Program-made: the position numbers and the translations under genes | The notes under the pieces: model-generated | Databases searched by the model: none | Seen by the model: the letters and a program-made list of their open reading frames with translations, nothing else | Told to the model about the DNA's origin: nothing | Shown: one piece after another, positions 8,994-17,225 of the stretch | Layout of the letters: each line of letters starts with the position of its first letter | Position numbering within the stretch: position 1 is the first letter of the stretch | Assembly (NCBI GenBank): GCA_905221605.1 | Contig: CAJNDS010002459.1 | Span: 52,501 to 114,500 of the forward strand | DNA: 62,000 nt | Reading direction: 5' to 3' | DNA from: Symbiodinium natans | Taxonomy: Eukaryota; Sar; Dinophyceae; Suessiales; Symbiodiniaceae

Positions 8994-9347
8994 CTAGCTC
9001 CCCCCACACCACCCCTCCCCCCGCCGAGGCGGCCGAGACGAAGTCTCGTACGGGACAAACACCGAACCAACCGGCAACCGAGGCCCCCGCGAAAAAACCC
9101 GCCGGACACAGCCAGGGCGTGAGAAGAAGCCCCCTAGGGACCCCCGAAAACTCCTGGACCCCGCCTGAACCTGGGGACCCCCCGGCCCAGAAGCAAACCC
9201 CCCTCCATCGGCTGCACCTTCTGGGATGTAGCTCGCAGCCCAACCCATGAGCATGATGCTACAATCTTCAGACATGGAAAGCAGCGAATGTGCGCTGATC
9301 CCAATTTTCAGAAGTGCCGCTTCATGTTGCGCGACCTCACCATTCAT
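8994..9347 (-). CDS. Small hypothetical ORF in the ORF A-ORF B spacer
   Basis: 117 codons from the ATG at 9347. The first half has normal-looking composition (MNGEVAQHEAALLKIG ...). The second half is Gly/Arg/Pro-rich and comes from a locally C-rich stretch (8995-9200). No counterpart is seen in the 284-base spacer of copy 1. It may be chance or an element-specific leader peptide. Nothing identifies a function. Confidence 0.2.
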   Translation of the reverse strand: MNGEVAQHEAALLKIGISAHSLLSMSEDCSIMLMGWAASYIPEGAADGGGFASGPGGPQVQAGSRSFRGSLGGFFSRPGCVRRVFSRGPRLPVGSVFVPYETSSRPPRRGEGWCGGS

Positions 9348-9407
9348 GAGGTATCATTGTAGCATCTGAAAGAATGGCTACCCAGTCTAAGGAATTACTG
9401 TACGGCC

Positions 9408-10853
9408 TCATGCCATGCGAGGCAAAGGTATGGCACCTGACCGCATAGATGTGGACAGGCGCTCAAATCGGCTAGGAGGCAAGGTAAACATGGGCAATCC
9501 TCCAGCATCCCGGCGGGTCTGAAAAGACTTGCGAACACTCACCGTGAAATTAGTGATACGTGTCAAATTGGAATGCAGAACCCACTTCTTGTCCTTCTTC
9601 ATGTGGACTGCGCCGCTGATAACACAAGCCCTCTGAGCTTCCACGCCCGAACCTGATTTCATAGTGTGATGGATGTCACCACACACAACTTCACCACCCA
9701 CGATCACAGGTTGTGCCCACTTGCCACTGGAAACGACACGATCATACATCTCTGTCAAAGAATGAACATCGGACCACAAACTGGCCTGGCTATAGTGGCC
9801 TACTGCATCATCCCCGTCGGCGTACACAGCAGGAGCTAAATACTTCAGTCGAAGAATGCCATCCAGACCTCCAGTATCAGTCCCGTGCCCAAACTGAATC
9901 AGGATTTTCTGAGCATCCGAAACACGAGGGTCCATCCGAGTCCAGAGCTGTCTCAAGTGAAATACCCAATGTACTGTCAAAGCAGACTCAAGAATACCTA
10001 CTCGCTGAAAGACCTCTAAGGCTGTAGCGCCTGTGCGGCAAATCATGGACGCAAAATACCGAAGCTCAAAATCTGGTAGGACGGGCACACCAGAATCCTG
10101 ACAAAGAAAAGTGAGTTGCTGCATATTGAGCCGTACTGCTTCTTCAGGAACCTGGGGATAGCGCAAAGTTTCATTCCAACTCTGCAACTGGACTGTATCT
10201 GCCCCGCCTGCCATATGCTGAACAGAGACTGCAGTAATGGTACTGCTAGCCGACGGAACCAAAACACGTGGCTCTCTGCGCAACGAAACATCCGTCATTC
10301 CATCCAGAACTGGTGCAGGAAGCACCGTGCTTGCAAACTGGCGGGGTCCTCCAAGTACAGCAGTAGAGGCACCTGAACTCGATACTTCCGAAGGTCCTGG
10401 TGCTAGGACTGACTGCGAATTTGTGTGTGTTACCACACATGTGGAAGATGAATCTGGTCTGACATCGGACGCATCTTGCGGCGGTAAGGCCCATGCCGGC
10501 AGAGGTCGATCATCCACGCTATGAGTTGACACACAATCAGAAGGCAACGCCCACTGCGGCAGAGATGTGTCATATGCTTCAGAAACCCGAAAAACCTTGC
10601 GTCTGCAAATCGGTGACCGTACCCCCCTCGCTTCACGATGCGGGCTGCGCGATCTCTCCAAAGAACTGCGTGACTCCTGTAACGTCTCTACCAAGTCTCG
10701 GGGCCCGGGCTTGCTCTTGGCACGAGCACCCGCCTGTTCCAATCTGGTCCGATACAGACGTTCCCTTGCCCGTTGCACAAAACGAGGCTCGGGAATTGCC
10801 GAGCCATCCGGTGCATCCAGTACTTCCGACAATGCAAAAGCGAAAGAAGACAT
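9408..10853 (-). CDS. Retroelement ORF A with HGT-type (ART-like?) domain, copy 2
   Basis: 481 aa from the ATG at 10853. Residues 1-85 are basic with an RS patch (LERSRSPHREARG). LPQWALP and LPAWALPP motifs follow, then a Ser/Thr/Val-rich linker. From about residue 245 there is a globular part shared with ORF A of copy 1: VRLNMQQLTF, LPDFELRYF, FGHGTDTGGLDGIL (His323), AVGHYSQAS, VIVGGEV, KSGSG and KKWVLHSN. An HGT followed by L..IL and then a VG-aromatic-aromatic segment recalls the ADP-ribosyltransferase/KptA fold, but the match is short and untested. Position first in the element suggests an RNA-binding or structural accessory protein. Its own ORF is not in frame with ORF B. Confidence 0.65.
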   Translation of the reverse strand: MSSFAFALSEVLDAPDGSAIPEPRFVQRARERLYRTRLEQAGARAKSKPGPRDLVETLQESRSSLERSRSPHREARGVRSPICRRKVFRVSEAYDTSLPQWALPSDCVSTHSVDDRPLPAWALPPQDASDVRPDSSSTCVVTHTNSQSVLAPGPSEVSSSGASTAVLGGPRQFASTVLPAPVLDGMTDVSLRREPRVLVPSASSTITAVSVQHMAGGADTVQLQSWNETLRYPQVPEEAVRLNMQQLTFLCQDSGVPVLPDFELRYFASMICRTGATALEVFQRVGILESALTVHWVFHLRQLWTRMDPRVSDAQKILIQFGHGTDTGGLDGILRLKYLAPAVYADGDDAVGHYSQASLWSDVHSLTEMYDRVVSSGKWAQPVIVGGEVVCGDIHHTMKSGSGVEAQRACVISGAVHMKKDKKWVLHSNLTRITNFTVSVRKSFQTRRDAGGLPMFTLPPSRFERLSTSMRSGAIPLPRMA

Positions 10854-11211
10854 GGCGTCACAGATCCTATCAACTAAAGGAACAGAAAAGGCTAAAGGAG
10901 CCGAGCATCACCAATCCATCCAAAAATTCCATTGGCGCTGAGGCCTCTATTACGGTCCGGAGGACCTCCATTAGGCCCCACCTCGGGCCACACGGGTGCT
11001 AAGTCCCACCATTTTTGCTCTTGGGGCTAGCCCTCTGTTGCCCATCCACCTAACAGTTACTCATCGCTCGAAAGCGGTCTAGTGGGCTCCATGCGTGGCA
11101 CTAGGCCTCTCGACCCAACCTGCTAGGTTATTGGGCCTCCATGGTACCATGATGAGTCGCACAACGACCCGTACAGCTCCCTCGCGGGATAACTGCGATT
11201 GGCAACAAGGC
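10854..11211 (-). promoter_or_regulatory. Leader between 5' terminal repeat and ORF A (copy 2)
   Basis: 358 bases without a coding frame, containing several short GGCC/CCTAGG-like palindromic words. This is the expected 5' untranslated region of the element. No promoter motif can be named. Confidence 0.35.
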
Positions 11212-11584
11212 CACACACGGAGATAAGAGAGTAAACTCTCATTGGCTTCCCTGTCCGGAGATCTCCTGCATGTTGATGAGAATGAAGTAGTAGGAGTACT
11301 AATGCCGATGTCCCAAGGTGCAAGCCATCTGGAGCGTTCGGACTTGAAATTATTTGAGGACCGAGGATTCCGGGTTTTGAGGGTACATGATGTCACAAGC
11401 AGTATAGTGGATACCAGCTGCAACAACTTGCCCAGGTACTCCACGCGCAGGTACGTTTTCCTGCCCGATGACATAGAGCTTCGTTGGCGCGAGCTATGTC
11501 AAAGGACCTCGCGCCCCCTGCATAAAATACATTCTCCGCCAAGCCTCAAAGACTTTCCAAAAACCCTTAGCTTAGAATCAGGGT

Positions 11585-11596
<12 letters not shown>
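11212..11596 (-). repeat. Terminal direct repeat (5' pLTR) of copy 2
   Basis: 385 bases matching 4351-4735 with one difference (11436 G). In the sense direction this is the upstream repeat and would contain the promoter in Penelope-type pLTRs. A TATTTTATG sequence (minus strand of CATAAAATA at 11520-11530) is the only AT-rich box. Confidence 0.9.
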
Positions 11597-11624
<28 letters not shown>

Positions 11625-11625
11625 A

Positions 11626-11717
<92 letters not shown>
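11597..11717 (+). repeat. Compound CA / CGCA microsatellite, right flank of copy 2
   Basis: A CA run, then ACCCACGCACG, a CGCA tract of about 60 bases (11625-11688), then CA again. Same order and similar tract length as the left flank at 4135-4350. Confidence 0.9.
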
Positions 11718-11718
<1 letters not shown>

Positions 11719-11939
11719 ACTTTTGTTGGAAAGTTGATCCATCCTGCAAGTAACTGTAATTATGGCTTGTGGCGATAGCAATCTTGTGTACTTTTAGAAG
11801 GAAATTTCACGCGAACGTGGCAGCCTCGTCAGCAACGGACCCCAACTCTTCAATCTCCTGGCTGGTGAAGAATGCACTGCTACAGCGAGATAGGTCTTAA
11901 GGCATCAAGGTTTAGGGTGAAGGGTTTAGTGAGGTTTAT

Positions 11940-12107
11940 GTACGAACCTTATCCAAGGTCCGCATGTTGACAGAGGTCCTGCGGGTCACAGGCTGTGACG
12001 CCGAAGCCGAAATCGTTTACGCTGTCACCAATTCCCTGCAGATCGGCGGCGCAGCATGCAGTCATTTTGCCGCGCAGGCAGCCTGCTCGCAAAGTCTCAA
12101 CAGATGA
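11940..12107 (+). CDS. Exon-like segment, unknown protein
   Basis: An open frame of 55 codons with protein-like composition (VRTLSKVRMLTEVLRVTG ... EAEIVYAVTNSLQIGGAAC), ending at TGA 12105-12107. The helical, Leu/Val/Ala-rich character and neighbouring plus-strand segments suggest one exon of an intron-bearing gene. No domain is recognised. Splice sites are not certain, and chance is a real alternative. Confidence 0.25.
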   Translation, partial: VRTLSKVRMLTEVLRVTGCDAEAEIVYAVTNSLQIGGAACSHFAAQAACSQSLNR

Positions 12108-12778
12108 GGACTACAGAGGTTCGGCCTCGCCGCACTTGTCCAGCTGAACCTCCAGATACCTCTTCAATGTGCGCCGTCGCGGCTCAGCTGGTATCAGGAA
12201 TGGCTACGTGATACTTGAAACCGAGGCGACGAAGCTAGCATCAGCAGGGCGAGATGGACAGGAGGGAACCGGAAGGGAACGCCTACTTTCACTCCTATGG
12301 CGAAGAACTTATCCCAGAGGTCCTGTGCTGCCAAGGAGAAACTTGTGTATGGGAAAACTCTGCCTAAGGATTGAGGGTGACGTTCACGAATGCACGGCTT
12401 TCAATACTGTGGTGCCGTATTCAAGGCTTCTTCTGGAAGCCAATCTGTCGACTTCAGCATTTCAAGACCGGCAACCTTGCGACAATTGCCCAGAATCCCG
12501 GAATGTCAGGGAGGCGGGGAGGGTTCGTGGGCTTAAGCTTCTCAATATTCTGGCTTGCCAATCGCAGGTTGTGGCCCTCAAGAGTGTCATGTTTGTAACG
12601 CAGCCTGCAAGGTCGCTCGGTAAGTTCCAAAGCAGGCATTCAGGGTGGTGGCTCGAGATGCAGGGGGGCTGGGTTTCCAAGCCCCTAACCCTGAAACCTA
12701 AATCATCTGAGTGCGCACGGCCAGCGTCCAGGCTCACGCTGCAGAGCAGCATCTCCCAACACAACGAGCTCCTGCAGG

Positions 12779-13015
12779 ACTGCAAGAAGGTTCCGGATCA
12801 CGCCTCTAGACACGGCACGAGCCACTGTGCTGCTTGCCGGCTTGCCCAAGCAAGAAAAGGCAGACCTCCTCTGCAACACGCCGAACTGCGGTTCCGTGCT
12901 TCAGCACCTTCGCAGGTTGGCAATCTCAACAAATCACGACCTTCCTTGCACGATCTCACAGTTGCAGTTCCTGCTGTGTGCACAGTGGACGCGAGAACAT
13001 GGGCCTTCTTTTTGA
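12779..13015 (+). CDS. Exon-like segment, unknown protein
   Basis: The frame is open from a possible acceptor (CTCCTGCAG, ending at 12778) to a stop at 13013-13015. It reads RFRITPLDTARATVLLAGLPK ... GSVLQHLRRLAISTN ... ISQLQFLLCAQW, a helical repeat-like pattern. A different frame on the same strand is longer (12169-13077) but has random composition. The segment may be the last exon of the gene that includes 11940-12107. No family is recognised. Confidence 0.3.
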   Translation, partial: TARRFRITPLDTARATVLLAGLPKQEKADLLCNTPNCGSVLQHLRRLAISTNHDLPCTISQLQFLLCAQWTREHGPSF

Positions 13016-13834
13016 GCTTGGCTGAGATGCATACTGGCGCAACACAAACTTCAGTGAAAACACTGCTGTCCAGCTGATAACAGCATCCCATTTTTTGGAA
13101 CGCAAGACTCAGAAACAGCCCTGAGATGGCCCTGCGCCCCTGACAGCAAGCTTTAGCTGCCAACCGGGCACCTGTTGTACATGGAGCAATAAGCGGCTCT
13201 GAAACTTCAAACGCGCCAGAACTGGCTTTCTTCCTTGCTGCGATGTTCAGAAACATTGGGAATCGATAGGGACCTCTACAGCATTCCGTCCAGCCAGCCT
13301 GCCGAACAAAATTGCCCAAGCCATTAGACACGGCGCACGCATGCAGCCTCGAATCTATCAGGTCCATCAAAAGGATGCATATCAGTCGTCCTCCTCCACC
13401 TCCTGTCATCAGCTGCTGGAGCAGGTGGTCCACTAGCTTCGGTCTTCACTGTCGGCTGTGGAAAGCTGAGACAGCGCCCGCCATTCTGACTACAAATGCT
13501 ATAGCTGTGCGTGGCAAGTTGGAGATGAAAAAAATGAAGCTCTCCAGCCAAGCAGTCACCTCCCTGCCTCACCCCAGCCAGCAAACGTTCCTGGCCTTAG
13601 GCACAGGACGTTTGGCCACAAGTGGGGCTGAGGATATGCAAGGCAGAAGAGGCTCCCGCAAATTCCCTCCCTACCGTAACAATCTCTGAGGGGACTGCGT
13701 GTACCCTGCCAAAGACTGGGTATTGGCCGCAAAGTTTGCATAGGCCTCCATGGATGGCCTGCCATCAAAGAAAACTAACTTCATAATGATAGTAATACAA
13801 CTAAACATAATCATAATCATAATGCTAATTCTTG

Positions 13835-13926
13835 TACTACTACTACTACTACTACTTCTACTACTTCTACTACTTCTACTACTACTACTACTACTACTAC
13901 TGCTACTGCTGCTGCTGCTGCTACTG

Positions 13927-14009
<83 letters not shown>

Positions 14010-14112
14010 GCTACTGCTACTGCTACTGCTACTGTTACTGCTACTGCTACTGCTACTGCTACTGCTACTGCTACTGCTACTGCTACTACTGCTGCTACTA
14101 CTACTACTACTA
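13835..14112 (+). repeat. CTA/CTG trinucleotide array
   Basis: About 280 bases of ACT units with interspersed CTT and CTG variants, including an alternating CTACTG stretch in the second half (14007-14085). Its poly-Leu, poly-Tyr and poly-Ser frames are repeat artefacts. It is bordered on both sides by AT-rich degenerate triplets. Confidence 0.95.
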
Positions 14113-15584
14113 ATAATACTAATAATCATACCAATAATAGTAATTCAAATAGTAAGGCCAAAGCATGAAGAATGCGTCCGTCAGAGAGAAAAAAGGCATG
14201 ACGGGCTCGCATCATGGGGTAGAAGTTGGGCATCATGTAGGAACTTGCCTGCCGCACGGCAGTCGGAGACAGCTGCGGAAAGTGTCCAGAGCGGCTACGC
14301 TGGGCTTCGGGCATCAAAACCTTCCATGCCCTGCATGGCCCTGGCAAAGTTCAGGGCTGAGAGTGTCTTAAACTTTCCAGGCACCTAAACCCTAAACCCT
14401 CAACCCTAAACCCTAAACCCCAAACCCTAAGCTCCCGGCAGCATGTTCTGGTCCAGGGCCATCGGCGGAAAGGCCCCCATCATGGGCATGGGCATCGGCA
14501 TGCCAGGCATTCCGTAAGCCTGTCGCGTCTTCGCCGGTGGGCATAGCCAGTCATAACCCCGTCTCCTTAATATTAAACCCGCCGTACCCCCTAACATTAA
14601 GTACACCCGCCTGGTAGTCATATTATAGTATATGGGGGTATTTAATATTGGGGGGCGTTTGATATTAGGGGGATTCTACTGGGGTTACTGGGCCGATCCC
14701 GGGGCCTTGGCCATGTGCGCCTGTGAAGCATTTGGAACCTCAAAGGCTGAGTGCGTCGAAGTTGGCACCAGTTTTGGGGGTGTGCTTTGGGAGCGCATTC
14801 TTTTCGAGGACGTTGCTCACCACTGGGGAAGTGGGTGCAGCAAGCGTCTGGAGCTCAGGGGTCACCGTGACCGGGAGGACCCTTCATGATGCTGATGATG
14901 CTCATGATGCCTCCCTTCCAGCCGTGCGAAATGCGCAATTGCTTGGGGAGTTGGTGCACTAAGCGTCTGGAGCTCAGGGGCTTTGTGACCGACCGGGAAA
15001 GGACTCGGAAAGGATCGCTTGCTGAGCTGAGGTAGAGTTTAGACTTGATCTTAAACTTAGAAGAGCCAGCTGAGCCCCCGGCCGACTTTGCGTTTCCGAG
15101 CCCACGCCCTTTTCCTAGCTGAACTGCTTGCTCTCTTGCACCCCTACACCCTCTACACCCTGAACCCTAAACTGCCCTCATCAAAAACCCCCCCAGAAGC
15201 AGGTCCTTTGCCGCCGGCCTTGTGGGGGAAGACGTTTTCATTCGGCAAATTCAGAATCGGATTCCATGAGAAAGCTACAATGCATCCTCCTCTTTGAGGG
15301 CAGCACCTTGCCACGACCTCGTGCGTTCCCTCTTCCACCTCTGTCAAGCGCAGAACTATTAGTCTGTTAGTATTCTTTAGTTTTATCATAATACGAAAAA
15401 ATATTGTTAATACAATAAACCCACAACATTAAACCCTCGGGCTTGCAGGGGCTCTGTTATCCCCGTTTTGCCTCCGTTCTCCACGCCAGGGCTGCCAAAA
15501 TTCAGGCCTTGCGCCTTGGAGTGCGAAAAGGCGCAAGTCCACAAGAAGGCACACCTCTGCTGCGTGAAACAGCGCGAAACAGGT
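14113..15584. other. No gene seen; telomere-like block inside
   Basis: No convincing coding frame. It contains a CCCTAAA-type block (14385-14430), an unusually AT-rich GGGGG/TTAATATTA patch at 14565-14680, and an AT-rich stretch at 15355-15432. Confidence 0.5.
14385..14430 (-). repeat. Interstitial telomere-like repeat (CCCTAAA)
   Basis: Six imperfect units of CCCTAAA on the plus strand, with CCCTCAA and CCCCAAA variants. Confidence 0.85.
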
Positions 15585-17225
15585 CGACGGAATTTTCGGA
15601 AACCAGAACGGTTGAATCAGAAACCGGAACGGTTGAATCAGAAACCAGACCTGAATCAGAAACCGAAACGGGAAAATCAGAAACCAAGCTTGAATCAGAA
15701 ACCAGGGCGGCTGAATCAGAAACCCAGACGGCTGAATCAGAAACTGAAAACGGGAAATTCTGAAACCAGGAAACGGATGTTTCAGAAACTAGCGAACGGC
15801 TGATTCGGAAACCGGCAAACGGCTGATTCGGAAACTGGCAAACGGCTGATTCGGAAACTGGTGAAGGGCTGATTCGGAAACTGGCTGATTTCTGACCCCC
15901 CACCGCGTTTGCGAAAGGCAGTTTCTGACATGGCCTGGCCGCCTGCACGCGACTGCCCCCCCCCCACCCCCCCCCCACCCCGTTTCTGAAAAGCAATTTC
16001 TGACATGGGCTGGGCTGCCCCCCCCCCCCCCACCGGAGCAAAGCAAGTTTCTGCATGGGCTGGCCGCCTCACCCCACCCCCCCCCCCCCCCACCCGTGTT
16101 CTGACCCCCCCGCGTTTGCGAAAGGCATTCGGACATGGCCGGCCGCCTGCACTCGACTGCCCCCCCCCCCCCCCCCACCCCCCCCCCACCGCGTTTGCGA
16201 AAGGGCAATTTCTGACATGGGTTGCCACTGTACGCGACTGCCCCCCCCCACCCCCCCCCCCCCCCACCCCGTTTCTGAAAAGCAGTTTCTGACAGGGCTG
16301 GCCGCCTGCACGCGACTGCCCCCCCCCCCCCCACCCCCCCCACCCCCCGACCCCCCACCGCGTTTGCGAAGCAGTTCTGACATGGCCCCCCTGACGCGAC
16401 GCCCCCACGTTCTCCAAAAAGCCAGTTTCTGACATGGCTGGCCGCCTGCCCACCCCACCCCCCCCCCAACCGTTTCTGACCCCCCACCGTTTGCGAAAGG
16501 CAGTTTCTGACATGGCTGGCCGCCTGCACACGGACTCCCCCCCCCCCCACCCCCCCCCAGAACAAGCAAGTTTCTGAATGGGCTGGCCGCCTGCACGCGA
16601 CTGCCCCCCCCCCCCCCCCCCCCCCACCCCCTCCCCACCCCGTTTTGAAAAAGCAGTTTGACAGGGGCTGGCCGCCTGCACGCGATGCCCCACCCCCCCC
16701 CCCCACCCCACCCCCCCCCACCCCGTTTTGAAAAAGCAGTTTCTGACATCCCCACCCCGTTTCTTAAAAACCCCCCCCCCCCCACCCGGTTTCCGTCCCC
16801 CGGTTTTCGGAAAAGCAGTTTCTGACATGGGCGCGACTGCCCCCCCCCCCACCCCCCCCCAACCCCCCCCCACCCGGTTTCTGAAAAAGCAGTTTCCGGT
16901 TTCTGAAAAAGCAGTTTCTGATTCGCGTGGGTTTCAGACGCGCAGTTTCTGACTCGCAGTTTGTGATTCGCGTGGGTTTCTGATGCGCATGTTTGCAGTT
17001 TCTGATTCGCGGTGGTTTCTGATGCGCAGTTTCTGATTCGTGCTGGTTTCTGATGCGCAGTTTCTGATGCGCGGTGGTTTCTGATGCGCAGTTGCTGATG
17101 CGCGCAGTTTCTGATGCGCAGTTGCTGATGCGCGCCAGTTTCTGATGCGGAGTGTCAGATGCGCGGCTGGTTTCTGATGCGCAGTTTCTGATGCGCAGTT
17201 TCTGATTCGCGGTCCAGTTTCTGAT
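15585..17225. repeat. C-rich minisatellite with TCAGAAAC/GTTTCTGA core that switches strand
   Basis: Three sub-arrays share one core. At 15585-15770, roughly 18-22 base units carry TCAGAAAC(C). At 15780-15890, units read GATTCGGAAACTGGCAAACGG. From 15890 to 16900, about 70-base units contain GTTTCTGACATGGCTGGCCGCCTGCACGCGACTG or a shorter form, followed by long C runs broken by single A. From 16900 to 17225, about 15-base units read GTTTCTGATGCGCA. The core is therefore inverted at about 15890. The minus strand carries many runs of 4-15 G. Long frames across it are artefacts. Confidence 0.9.

Larger units (their letters stand above)
4351..11596 (-). mobile_element. Complete Penelope-like retroelement with N-terminal GIY-YIG (copy 2)
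   Basis: A 7.2-kb minus-strand element between two 385-bp direct repeats. The order in the sense direction is: repeat (11596-11212), leader, ORF A (10853-9408), a 650-base spacer, ORF B (8758-7532), in-frame TGA, GIY-YIG + RT frame (to 4814), short tail, repeat (4735-4351). The repeats differ at one position only (4575 A versus 11436 G), so the insertion is young. Direct terminal repeats of this kind (pLTRs) and the GIY-YIG nuclease are hallmarks of Penelope-like elements, and the nuclease in front of the RT places it with the permuted Naiad/Chlamys type. No integrase, protease or RNase H is present, which argues against an LTR retrotransposon. Confidence 0.8.

Noticed and set aside
12169-13077. 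302-codon plus-strand frame
   Set aside because: Random-looking composition; the overlapping frame at 12779-13015 is more protein-like.
13671-14388. Poly-Ser, poly-Leu and poly-Tyr frames up to 212 codons
   Set aside because: Direct translation of the CTA/CTG array; repeat artefact.
15782-16873. 363-codon Gly-rich minus-strand frame
   Set aside because: Produced by the C-rich minisatellite; units recur in all frames and nothing is conserved beyond the DNA repeat.
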